Below are positions 45,267-54,003 of a stretch of 64,000 nt of DNA, piece by piece (the first letter of the stretch is position 1; the number at the start of each line of letters is the position of its first letter). The stretch spans positions 310,001 to 374,000 of the forward strand of contig CAVXFB010000002.1 in the NCBI GenBank assembly GCA_963760935.1. Reading direction: 5' to 3'. The notes under the pieces were generated by a model. The model was not told the origin of the DNA and did no database searches. It saw only the letters and a program-made list of their open reading frames with translations. The DNA comes from CAVXFB01 sp963760935 (lineage in GTDB: Bacteria > Planctomycetota > Planctomycetia > Pirellulales > Thermoguttaceae). A program made the translations under genes and the position numbers.

Positions 45267-46765
45267 ATGGCCAAGTACATCCTCGCCCTCGATCAAGGCA
45301 CGACGTCGAGCCGGGCTCTGGTTTTCGATCGCAGCGGCCGCGTCGTGGCCCAGGCCCAGGAAGAGTTCGAGCAGATTCTGCCCGGGCCGGGACTCGTCGA
45401 ACACGACCCAGAGGCGATTTGGGGCACGCAACTTGGCGTTGCCCGGCGCGCCATGGCCGACGCGTCCCTTTCGGCCAGCGACATTGCGGCCCTCGGCGTC
45501 GCTAACCAGCGCGAGACGACGATCCTATGGGAGCGGCGCACCGGTCGGCCTGTGGCCAACGCCGTCGTCTGGCAGAGCCGGCTGAGCGCGGGCATCTGCG
45601 AGCGGCTAAAGGCTGACGGCTGCGAACCCATCTTCCGCGCCAAGACCGGGCTGTTGCTCGATCCGTATTTCTCCGGCACGAAGATCAAGTACCTCTTGGA
45701 TACGCACGACGGCCTTCGCGCGCGGGCCGGCAAGGGCGAAATCCTCTTTGGCACCGTCGATACATGGCTCATCTGGCGACTGACCGGTGGGCGGTTGCAT
45801 GCTACGGACGTAAGCAATGCCAGCCGCACCCTGCTGTTCGACATCCATACGTGCAATTGGGACGACGAGTTGTTAGGCATCCTCGATATCCCCCGCGCCA
45901 TGCTGCCCGAAGTCCGCTCATCGAGCGAAGTCTACGGTCAGACGGCCGACGAGTGGTTTGGCGGGCCGATCCCCATCTGCGGCGATGCGGGCGACCAGCA
46001 AGCGGCCACGTTTGGACAGGCGTGTTTCACGCCGGGCAGTGCAAAGAACACGTATGGTACCGGCTGCTTCGTGCTGATGAACACTGGCCGCAGTCCCGTG
46101 GCCTCAAAGAACAATCTATTGACGACGATTGGCTGGAGCGTCGGCGGACAGGTGACATACTGCCTCGAAGGATCGATATTCATCGCGGGGGCGGTCGTCC
46201 AATGGCTCCGCGATGGGCTCGGAATTATCCGCACGTCGGCCGACGTGGAACGGCTGGCAGCCACCGTGGCCGACAGCGGCGGCGTATATTTCGTGCCTGC
46301 CCTGGTCGGCTTGGCGCACCGCACTGGGACCCCTACCGCGCGGGTCAATTTTCGGCCTCACACGCGGCACCACGGCCTGCGCACCTCGCCCGGGCTGCCT
46401 TGGAATCGATGGCATTTCAGACTCGCGACGTACTCGACGCCATGCAAAAGGACGCCGGCATCGAATTGGCCGAACTAAAGGTCGACGGCGGCGCGTCGGT
46501 CAACGATCTGCTCATGCAGTTTCAGGCCGATATGCTAGGCGTGCGCGTACACCGGCCGGTCGTAAGCGAGACAACGGCCCTCGGGGCTGCATATTTGGCT
46601 GGGCTCGCTGTCGGCTATTGGCACGACACGGCCGATATCACGGCCAACTGGGCGCTCGATCGTGAGTATCGGCCAAGCGTGCCGGCCGAAGAGCGCGAGA
46701 TGCGATATCGGCGTTGGGAAGAGGCTGTGCGCCGAAGCCGGGGATGGGTGAGAAGGGAAGAGTGA
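45267..46765 (+). CDS. glpK: glycerol kinase (frameshifted)
   Basis: Phosphorylates glycerol to sn-glycerol-3-phosphate in the cytosol. FGGY-family start YILALDQGTTSSRALVFD. The first frame is intact to GVYFVPALVGL. Several indels then occur within 70 bases: GAPHWDPY lies in a second frame, SIFGLTRGTT in a third, and AHLARAALESMAFQTRD back in the second, to the end at 46765. The changes map near 46314, 46340 and 46378. The catalytic Asp region (AELKVDGGASVND) is intact. The net shift is one missing base. Followed 21 bp later by glpD, together giving the glycerol-to-DHAP route. A glycerol facilitator gene is not present. Confidence 0.88.
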
Positions 46766-46786
46766 TCGCTGATAGCTGAAAGCCGT

Positions 46787-48208
46787 ATGGCAAACGATGA
46801 CATGCAGGCTGTGATACGACAGTTGAGGGCCGCCACGGCGGAGCAACTGACCTCCGCGACGTTGGACGTGCTGGTTGTCGGCGGGGGAATTGTTGGCGCC
46901 GGCGTGGCGCGCGACGCAGCGATGCGCGGATTGCGCGTCGGACTCGTCGAGCAAAATGATTTGGCCTCGGGTACCAGCAGCCGATCGAGCCGGCTGTTGC
47001 ACGGCGGCCTGCGCTATCTGGCCCAAGGTCGCGTTGGATTGGTCTACGAGGCTAGCCACGAAAAGAGTGTCTTGCGCCGCATCGCCCCGCACTTGGTGCA
47101 ACCGCTGCCCTTTGTTTTTCCTGCGTATCGCCGTACCACGTGGCCGCTTTGGCAATTGCGAATCGGTGTAAAGCTGTACGACTTGCTTTGCGGCGGATAT
47201 AACTTTGACCGATCTAGCTCCCTATCGGTCGCCCAGTTGGCATCGCACCTGCCAGGGATCAAGACCACCGACCTGACCGGTGGTGTGCGCTATTTCGATG
47301 CTCTGACCAACGACGCGCGGTTGGTGATCGACACGCTGCTCTCCGCTAAGCACTATCGAGGCATCATCAGCAACTACACGCAACTCGAGAACGCTTCACC
47401 GCACGGGCAAGTATGGCGCTGTCAGGTGCGAGACGTGATTGCCGGCCACGCGTACGATGTGACGGCCCGATGCGTGGTCAATGCCACCGGTCCCTGGGCA
47501 CAGACGATTCCGCATAGCCGCGTCCGCTTGCGGCTGACCAAAGGGATTCATCTGGTGGTCGACCGCGGGCGGCTGCCCGTGCCCGACGCCGTCGTGATGA
47601 CCGAGGCCGGTCGAATCCTGTTCGCCATTCCCTGGGGCGAGCGCGTAATTCTCGGCACTACCGACACCGACTATGACGGCCCATTGGAGGATCCGCAGGC
47701 CGAGCCGGGCGACGTGGCGTACATCTTGCGGGTCGTTAACGAGGCATTTCCATCGGCCGCTTTAGGCGAGGCCGACGTGATTAGTCGCTGGGCCGGGCTT
47801 CGCCCGCTGATTGACACCGGCCGTGGCGGCCCCTCCGATATTTCCCGCGCCCATCAAATCGCCATGCCGGAGCCCGGCTGGCTCGATGTTGCCGGCGGCA
47901 AACTGACGACATATCGCTTGATCGCCCAGCAGGCCGTCGATCGGCTGGTAGCGTACCTCGACGTGCGAGCCGCCCCGTGCCGCACGGCCGACGAGCCGTT
48001 GGTCCCCGTAGGGTCCGCCACGCGGACCGCAGAAAGCAGCATCTTGCCGCCGGAAGTGTCGCGCGAATTGGTCGACCACTATTGCCGCCACCAATGGGCT
48101 GTCCACCCCGACGATGTCATGCTTCGTCGCACAAGTTGGCGGCACTACCGCAAAGACGCGGACACCGTGGCCGAGCAAGTTGCCGTTTGGATGGGGATAA
48201 TTCGGTAG
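46787..48208 (+). CDS. glpD: aerobic glycerol-3-phosphate dehydrogenase
   Basis: FAD enzyme at the inner membrane that oxidises glycerol-3-phosphate to dihydroxyacetone phosphate and feeds electrons to quinone. The FAD motif is VLVVGGGIVGAGVARDAA; substrate-side motifs are GTSSRSSRLLHGGLRYL, GTTDTDYDGP and VAGGKLTTYRL. The length of 473 residues is short for the family because the DAO C-terminal domain stops soon after VMLRRTSWRHY. No continuation was found in other frames, so this may be a natural end. It follows glpK by 21 bp. Start ATG at 46787. Confidence 0.9.
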   Translation: MANDDMQAVIRQLRAATAEQLTSATLDVLVVGGGIVGAGVARDAAMRGLRVGLVEQNDLASGTSSRSSRLLHGGLRYLAQGRVGLVYEASHEKSVLRRIAPHLVQPLPFVFPAYRRTTWPLWQLRIGVKLYDLLCGGYNFDRSSSLSVAQLASHLPGIKTTDLTGGVRYFDALTNDARLVIDTLLSAKHYRGIISNYTQLENASPHGQVWRCQVRDVIAGHAYDVTARCVVNATGPWAQTIPHSRVRLRLTKGIHLVVDRGRLPVPDAVVMTEAGRILFAIPWGERVILGTTDTDYDGPLEDPQAEPGDVAYILRVVNEAFPSAALGEADVISRWAGLRPLIDTGRGGPSDISRAHQIAMPEPGWLDVAGGKLTTYRLIAQQAVDRLVAYLDVRAAPCRTADEPLVPVGSATRTAESSILPPEVSRELVDHYCRHQWAVHPDDVMLRRTSWRHYRKDADTVAEQVAVWMGIIR

Positions 48209-48211
48209 GTG

Positions 48212-48481
48212 ATGACCCCGTGGGACGGGATGATCGAACATCGCGACGACCTGGGCTTGCGGGGCACTATCCATCTGTCCGATGACGACATTCCGACGCC
48301 GGGCCGTTGGCACGATGTGGTCGACCTCATCCGCGAGCGTGGCGACGTCGTCTTCTTCCGCGACGTATGTGAACACCTCCAACGTCGCGGTTCGTTCGTG
48401 TCGCGATTCTTGGCTCAGGCTGTATTAAGCGGCAAGGTTCGCAACCCGGGACATCAGAAGGGATGGATGGCGGTTGGGTAA
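48212..48481 (+). CDS. small hypothetical protein downstream of glpD
   Basis: Open frame of 89 residues starting 3 bases after the glpD stop. Acidic N-terminus (IEHRDDLGLRGTIHLSDDD) and a helical, basic C-terminal part (VCEHLQRRGSFVSRFLAQAV, SGKVRNPGHQKGWM). Codon usage is similar to glpD. I do not recognise a family. The immediate juxtaposition suggests cotranscription with glpKD. It might be an unrelated regulator or a remnant of a longer gene. Confidence 0.45.
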   Translation: MTPWDGMIEHRDDLGLRGTIHLSDDDIPTPGRWHDVVDLIRERGDVVFFRDVCEHLQRRGSFVSRFLAQAVLSGKVRNPGHQKGWMAVG

Positions 48482-48898
48482 AGCTGGTTCCGCGGGGGCG
48501 TTGTGGCGGGTCTTCAAGTCGGTTTGATTGGACGCCAGCAAAACTCTTCCGACGCGGGGCCGCGTCCCTCGCGCCGGCCATCCGACGCCTGATTCTCGCC
48601 TTCGTCTCGGGCGCGCCCTCTCCCAATGAAACCGGATCGTTGGCGGGCAGTCACGCTTCTCGTCTAGCTCGGTTGGAAAACGCCCCTCAGAGACAGGTCA
48701 GGTCTGGCGAGATTGGACTTCTAGGCCAAGATTGTTGACGTCCCCGGAGCTAATTGATAGAAATATAGTTTTGAATGGGGGGTAAGAGTAGTTCGAAAAA
48801 ATGGATGGCAAATGAACCAGAGTTGGCTCCGCTATTGATGGCTGCCAGAGACAATAAATCCCGAAACGAGGCAACAAATCCCGAAACGAGGCAACACA
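48482..48898. other. intergenic region, 417 bp
   Basis: A weak open frame (48463-48738) does not look like a real protein. The second half, from about 48720, is clearly more AT-rich and leads into the tandem 20-bp repeat before the PEP-CTERM gene. Its promoter is expected here. Confidence 0.3.
48856..48895 (+). repeat. tandem 20-bp duplication over the ribosome-binding region
   Basis: AAATCCCGAAACGAGGCAAC occurs twice, exactly and adjacent (48856-48875 and 48876-48895). The ATG follows 3 bases later. The GAGG within each unit is the only ribosome-binding candidate, so the site has been duplicated. Confidence 0.8.
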
Positions 48899-51040
48899 AT
48901 GAAACGGTTTCCTGCGATGGTAGGGCTCGTCGCATTGGCAAGACAATCAAGGCTAGTGCTGACGGTATTATCGGTGACATTCGCCGCTGGCGTTGCCCAG
49001 GCGGGCCCACTGCTGGTCGCCGGTTCGCCTGAATACGATTCGACGACCGGCACAGGACTGAAACCCCCCTTCGCTGCATTAACTGGGCCGGAGTATATAA
49101 GCGTTAATAACAACGGCGAGGCTGTGGGATGCGTGACACAGTACATCAATAACATCAGCAAAGGCTATAGGGCAGTGAGTTGGGACTCGTCGGGGACCGC
49201 AGCAACCGAGTTGCGTGTCATGGGCACCGACGCCAACAGCAATACATCCGCCTATGCTTATATGATCAACGATGTCGGCACGATCATCGGGTGGGCAACG
49301 AAGTATGTCGATGGCGTCAGTAAAGGCTATCGCGCAGTTCGTTGGGACGCCGGGGGCATGGATGCCACCGTGTTAGGCGATCTGGGCACCGACGGCTCGG
49401 GCTTTACACACACCTACGCTTACGCAATCAACGATGTTGGCACAATTATCGGGAACGCGCGGAAGTACGTCGATGGCAGTAATCAGGGCTATTGCGCAGT
49501 GCGATGGGAGGCAACAAGCACGACGGCCACGAAGCTCAATAATCTGGGCGTCGATCCAGATGGGCAAGAATTCGGCTCGGCTCAGGCAATAAACCACAAT
49601 GGTATAATTGTGGGCTGGTCCGACAAGTACGTTAACGGAAACTACTATGGCTCTCGCGCAGTTCGTTGGAATGCCTCCAGTTCGACTCCCACTGAGCTTG
49701 GAGTCTTGGGTACCGGCAGTTCGGGCGCTAGCATGGCCAGCGCCGTTGCGGTGAATGACGCTGGCACAATCGTGGGAAGGGCAACTAAATATGTAAATGG
49801 CAATTATTTGGGCTACCGTGCCGTGCGTTGGGAAGCTTCCGGCACGGCAGCCACGGAGCTAGGAAGCCTGAGCACCGATGGCAACGGAAGTACCTCTGGA
49901 GCCTATGCCATCAATCAGTCGGGAACAGCCGTGGGGTACTCGGAGAAGATCGTTAGCGGCGTCGGTCTTGGCACGCGCGCTGTACGTTGGGATGCTTCCG
50001 GCACGAACGCTATCGAACTTAGCGTGTTAGGCACTTCCACCAGCGGATATACTGTCTCCTATGCCTATGATATCAACGACGCTGGCACAGTCGTAGGCTG
50101 CTCTCGCAAATATCTTAGCGGGACAAATAAAGGCGACCGCGCCGTGATCTGGCTTCCCGATGCAAGCGTGAAGGATCTGAACGACTTAGGTGTTGTACCT
50201 GTCCCTGCCGGCGGAACTTGGACACTGACTAATGCGAAAGCGATTAGCGCCGATGGTTGGGTGGCGGGTGAAGGCACATTCGATCCCGATGGCGACGGGG
50301 CACTGGCCAGCTATGGCCGCCTCTGGGTCGCTCAAGTCGGCTTGGGCGGGACATGGACAAAGCCCGCCGGCGGAACCTGGGGACGCGGCCCCAATTGGTC
50401 CACCGGCACGCCCGCCATGCAGGTCGGTGACGCCACGTTCAACCTTGCATCGTCTTTTACTGTCACCTTAGACCGCGATGAACTGACGAATAGCATCGCC
50501 ATCAACGCCGGTTCGGTCGCTATCGACTTTGCCGGGCACACGCTTGCAACCGAAAGCGGGCTGAACGTTTCCAATGGCGCAACACTCAAGGGCGCCGGCA
50601 CCATTGTGAGCGACATTGTCAACGCTGGCACCATCGCCCCTGGCAATAGCCCCGGCACGTTGAACATTACCGGCAATCTGACAAACGCTGGCACGCTGGA
50701 CTTCGAGATTGCCAGCTTGCTTAACTACGATCAAGTCGATTTGACCGGCGCGTTTACGGCCAGCGGCACGATTGCCGTGACACTGTTGGACGGGTACACT
50801 CCGATGGCGGGCGACATTTTCGACATAGTTGACTTCGGAAGTTTTACAAACAACGGCTATACATTCGATTGGAGACGCGCCGTGTTGTCTGCAGGGCTGG
50901 CATGGGATACCACGACGTTTGCAACGACGGGCAGCATTGGCGTCATAGCGGTCCCCGAACCTGCCGCGTTCACCCTTCTCAGCATCAGTGTCGCGAGCCT
51001 TCTTATCTCGTGCTGGCGACAGAGAACGCGAACAGCGTAG
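48899..51040 (+). CDS. PEP-CTERM exported protein with HAF-type repeats
   Basis: Surface or exopolysaccharide-associated protein of 713 residues. Signal peptide (LVLTVLSVTFAAGVAQAG). Residues about 60-420 are six to seven repeats of about 65 residues built around AYAINDVGTIIG, KYVDG, GYRAVRW and TELGVLGT motifs (HAF repeat type). Residues about 490-670 form an autotransporter-like beta-repeat region (NVSNGATLKGAGTIVSDIVN). The C-terminus is a PEP-CTERM sorting signal: VPEPAAF, hydrophobic helix, then WRQRTRT. The exosortase that would process it is not in the window. Base composition is lower in GC than flanking genes, and repeat expansion is likely. Confidence 0.88.
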   Translation: MKRFPAMVGLVALARQSRLVLTVLSVTFAAGVAQAGPLLVAGSPEYDSTTGTGLKPPFAALTGPEYISVNNNGEAVGCVTQYINNISKGYRAVSWDSSGTAATELRVMGTDANSNTSAYAYMINDVGTIIGWATKYVDGVSKGYRAVRWDAGGMDATVLGDLGTDGSGFTHTYAYAINDVGTIIGNARKYVDGSNQGYCAVRWEATSTTATKLNNLGVDPDGQEFGSAQAINHNGIIVGWSDKYVNGNYYGSRAVRWNASSSTPTELGVLGTGSSGASMASAVAVNDAGTIVGRATKYVNGNYLGYRAVRWEASGTAATELGSLSTDGNGSTSGAYAINQSGTAVGYSEKIVSGVGLGTRAVRWDASGTNAIELSVLGTSTSGYTVSYAYDINDAGTVVGCSRKYLSGTNKGDRAVIWLPDASVKDLNDLGVVPVPAGGTWTLTNAKAISADGWVAGEGTFDPDGDGALASYGRLWVAQVGLGGTWTKPAGGTWGRGPNWSTGTPAMQVGDATFNLASSFTVTLDRDELTNSIAINAGSVAIDFAGHTLATESGLNVSNGATLKGAGTIVSDIVNAGTIAPGNSPGTLNITGNLTNAGTLDFEIASLLNYDQVDLTGAFTASGTIAVTLLDGYTPMAGDIFDIVDFGSFTNNGYTFDWRRAVLSAGLAWDTTTFATTGSIGVIAVPEPAAFTLLSISVASLLISCWRQRTRTA

Positions 51041-51338
51041 GGTTTCCACGCTTGCCGGTTCTTTGATGTACCCAAGTCGACCTTTTTGACGCCGGAAGAC
51101 GACCCCACGTTGCACCACGGGGCAATAGACGGCCGTGCATGGTGGGCACGATGCTTCTTATGGTTCCTCGCTACGTTAGGCGCCTATTTCTCGCGTAATC
51201 GCACTAAAGCGACAAGAGCTCCAGTTGTTCGCCCTTCGTCCGCTTCTCGGACACCGTCTAAGCACGACACACTCAAACCATTAGCAGGCTGAGGCAGCAC
51301 GGTCGTTATGCCAAAGCATAACCAAATGACCTACATGG
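51041..51338. other. intergenic region, about 300 bp
   Basis: Lies between convergently oriented genes. Nothing coding was recognised, and no hairpin with a T-run was seen to mark terminators. Confidence 0.3.
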
Positions 51339-52025
51339 CTACGCTGGCTTGCCGTTGACGTGATAGACGGCCTTCTCCGTGACGATCATGTCCATGCGGA
51401 TATCGTGATCGAGCAGGGGAATGTCGGCGACGAGTTGGCATTCGAAGCAGACAGCGGCCTTGGTCGCGCTCGGGCTAATGCAATGCAACAGCCGGTCGTA
51501 GTATCCTTTGCCATAGCCCAATCGGCCGCCGCGATGATCGAAGGCCAAGCCGGGAGCGATGATCAAGTCCAGATCGGACGGATCGAGCGCTCGATCGGGC
51601 AGCCCTCGCAGTTCAGGCTTGGGTTCCAACACGCCCATCGTTCCTGTGGCAAGATCGTCGAAATGGCGCAAGCGAAATAGTTGGATTTCTCCCTCTTCGC
51701 AATACGGCACCGCCACGATTTTTCCATCGTCCCACGCCCGCGGCACAAACCACCGAGTGCGAACCTCGCTACGAATATCGAGGTACATCATTAGCGTGCC
51801 GGCGCTGAGATAGGCGGGCAACGCGGCGAGCCGCTCGAAGATCTGCCGGCTGAGGCCCTCGCCATCCGGTTGCTCGGCGCGGCGTGCCGCGGCCTCAATG
51901 CGCAACTGCTGCTTCGCGCCGAGCACCTCATGGACTGTCGTTGAAGCCACGCCATACACTCCGGACAAAGGGCTCAAAAGTGCCGAATCGAACGAATCAT
52001 ACCGCAGCGGACTTGCCATCGTCAA
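51339..52025 (-). CDS. 5-formyltetrahydrofolate cyclo-ligase
   Basis: ATP-dependent enzyme that converts 5-formyl-THF to 5,10-methenyl-THF. Family motifs: LMMYLDIRSEVRTRWFV, VPYCEEGEIQLF, LDLIIAPGLAFDHRG and the ATP-binding GGRLGYGKGYYDRLL. The first 35 residues lack family character, so translation may begin at the GTG just before LGAKQQLRIEA (about residue 39); 52025 gives the longest version at 228 residues. It stands alone and has an IS110-type transposase inserted about 150 bp upstream. Confidence 0.88.
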   Translation of the reverse strand: MTMASPLRYDSFDSALLSPLSGVYGVASTTVHEVLGAKQQLRIEAAARRAEQPDGEGLSRQIFERLAALPAYLSAGTLMMYLDIRSEVRTRWFVPRAWDDGKIVAVPYCEEGEIQLFRLRHFDDLATGTMGVLEPKPELRGLPDRALDPSDLDLIIAPGLAFDHRGGRLGYGKGYYDRLLHCISPSATKAAVCFECQLVADIPLLDHDIRMDMIVTEKAVYHVNGKPA

Positions 52026-52176
52026 TTGTAGGTCCTACCACCTCCGCAGAATGGCGCATTTTCCGCAAGACGTAGGGTGAAACTATGAGAAAGGAGGTCG
52101 AGCCGACTGGCTTGCCCTTGAAAACGTGGTAAACCGGTAGTTTTGGCGACCGTGTTTCCACAAAAGGAGTCAAGCC

Positions 52177-53328
52177 ATGAAGTATGTCGGTGTCGACCTC
52201 CACAAGCATGTTATCGTCCTGTGTGTTGTTGTGCTAGCCGCTGGCCGGCCGAAAGTAGTAAAGCGCGCACGGTTCGGCTGCCACGAGCCGGAGGCAATTC
52301 GAGGCTTTTTCCAAGGGTTGGATTCGTTTCAGGTCGTCGTCGAAGCGACCGCCGCCTACGAATGGTTCTTTCTGCTGATCGAAGACATGGCCGATCGTTT
52401 GGTGCTGGCGCATCCCAAGAAGTTGCGGGTGATCGCCGAGAGCACCCGCAAGAGCGACAAGATCGACGCCGAGGTGTTGGCGACCTTCCTGGCCTTGGAC
52501 ATGATTCCGCAGGCGTACCGCCCCACACCTCGGATTCGTCAGCACCGAGTCTTGGTGCGGCATCGGTGTTGGTTGCAACGCCGCATCACGTCGTTGAAGT
52601 GCAAGGTCCGCAACGTGCTCGGGCACTACAACGCCGACATCGCCCAACTGTTCACGCCGCAAGGGGAACAATACTTGGCGGGCGTGTCGCTTTCGTCGGC
52701 CGATCGTTTCACGGTTCAAGCTCTGCAAGAACAACTGGCCTTGTTTCAGCGACAACTTCGAGAAGCCGATCGGCGACTTGCACAATTTGCCGAGACTGCG
52801 CCTTTGGTCGAGCAAGAGGCGAGGGCGCTGCTGGACACGATTCCTCAGATTGGTCCGGTGACGATCGACGTGGTGCTGAGCGAATTGGGCGATTGGCGAC
52901 GATTTCACTCGCAGAAGGCTGTGGCCGCCTTCGCCGGTCTCGACCCCGGTTTTCGCAGAAGCGCGGAAAAATGCTTGGAACTCCACATCAGCAAGGAGGG
53001 CTCTCGCCTGTTGCGCTGGGCGATGATCCAGGCTGCCTGGCGGTTGGCGGTGCGTTCGCCACGCTGGCGGGACATGCTGGTGCGGCTGCAAATCAATACG
53101 GGCTCGAAGAAAAAAGCGATTGTGGGCGTGTCGCGTCACCTGCTGTGCATGATGTTTGCGATGCTTCAGTCGGGCAGACCCTACGAACTGCTTGGCGTGC
53201 CCAACAGCAATCAACGAACCACCAAGGTTCACCAGTCGGCGGATACCTCGGCTCGGGCTCGACAGAAGGGGGCCGCCCCTTCGCGCCTTCGCCCTCGCAT
53301 CGGCCGCTCTCGCTGCGCGGTCGGTTGA
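52177..53328 (+). CDS. IS110-family transposase (DEDD type)
   Basis: RNA-guided recombinase family transposase of 383 residues. The N-terminal RuvC-like DEDD domain shows GVDLHKH (Asp), VVEATAAYEWF (Glu) and KSDKIDAEVLATFL (two Asp). After a coiled-coil spacer comes the C-terminal Tnp20 domain: IPQIGPVTIDVVLSELGDW, AFAGLDPGFRRS and KEGSRLLRWAM with the conserved Ser. An AAGGAG precedes the ATG by 8 bases. The last 40 residues are Arg/Ser/Ala-rich and unlike the family, perhaps read-through into a flanking GC repeat. IS110 elements have no classical TIRs, so the ends are not marked here. Confidence 0.9.
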   Translation: MKYVGVDLHKHVIVLCVVVLAAGRPKVVKRARFGCHEPEAIRGFFQGLDSFQVVVEATAAYEWFFLLIEDMADRLVLAHPKKLRVIAESTRKSDKIDAEVLATFLALDMIPQAYRPTPRIRQHRVLVRHRCWLQRRITSLKCKVRNVLGHYNADIAQLFTPQGEQYLAGVSLSSADRFTVQALQEQLALFQRQLREADRRLAQFAETAPLVEQEARALLDTIPQIGPVTIDVVLSELGDWRRFHSQKAVAAFAGLDPGFRRSAEKCLELHISKEGSRLLRWAMIQAAWRLAVRSPRWRDMLVRLQINTGSKKKAIVGVSRHLLCMMFAMLQSGRPYELLGVPNSNQRTTKVHQSADTSARARQKGAAPSRLRPRIGRSRCAVG

Positions 53329-53780
53329 AGGCCGACGCGACGGCGAAGGCGGAAGGGGCTCGGGGGAACCCCATTCAAGGAAAACCCAGGAGACAACATT
53401 CGACGCGATCAGGCGTGGGACCCAGCAGCGACCCCGTTTTGACCCCTGAAGGCGGCTTTTTCCGGCCGACCGCGGTAGGGTGAATGGCGGCGCTGCCTTG
53501 TATTCCTTTTTCATGGCGACGGCAGTATTCTGCTGATCCCGAATAGATGGTTGAGCCCACACCCGCTCGTGGACGCCCCCACCCGATCCGCATCGAAAAA
53601 TAACTCACACCGGTTGACAATCACGTTCCCATAGATGGGGCAACTTTGCGCCGCACGTATCGGCCCATCAACGCCGTCTTCCGCCAATCCTCGTGGCGGG
53701 CCATGTTCTTGCGCTTCCTCCACAAGAGGGTTTCGAGGCATGTCCAAGCTCCCAGGAGAGCTGCAAAGCTCCTGCGAACG
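53329..53780. other. non-coding region 3' of the IS110 transposase
   Basis: About 450 bases with many GC-rich self-complementary stretches near 53280-53400 (for example CCTTCGCC facing GGCGAAGG, and GGGG facing CCCC around 53356-53373). It may include the right end of the IS110 element and its guide RNA. Open frames on the minus strand here are not protein-like. Confidence 0.35.
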
Positions 53781-53864
53781 GTCATTCTGAGCGCAGCGAA
53801 GAATCTCCGCGGAATGCGCAACTGCCCGCGTATCAACGAGATCCTTCGCTGCGCTCAGGATGAC
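53781..53864. repeat. palindromic dispersed repeat (GTCATTCTGAGC family)
   Basis: GTCATTCTGAGCGCAGCGAA (53781 on) is mirrored by TTCGCTGCGCTCAGGATGAC ending at 53864, with a 40-base loop. It is the inner palindrome of the MITE-like elements at 30947 and 36511 without their terminal repeats. Confidence 0.75.
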
Positions 53865-53869
53865 TCCTT

Positions 53870-53909
53870 TTCATCAAGCAAGACTCTGCTTCATCAAGCA
53901 AGACTCTGC
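53870..53909 (+). repeat. tandem 20-bp duplication
   Basis: TTCATCAAGCAAGACTCTGC occurs twice in a row (53870-53889, 53890-53909), next to the palindromic repeat and about 95 bases before the KAS gene. Confidence 0.7.
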
Positions 53910-54003
53910 AATTCTCCTATCCAAGCTCCCCCGCCGCTTGCCAATCGAACCGCAACCGGGTAGCCTGTGTTGTTTGGCTTTTGCTTGTGCCTGGGGTATC
54001 TCT

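Noticed and set aside
48463..48738. Open frame of 91 residues after the small gene downstream of glpD
   Set aside because: Overlaps the end of the preceding frame, lacks a ribosome-binding site and has a random-looking composition.
52234..53562. Minus-strand open frame of 442 residues over the IS110 transposase
   Set aside because: Antisense shadow of the transposase; no family recognised.
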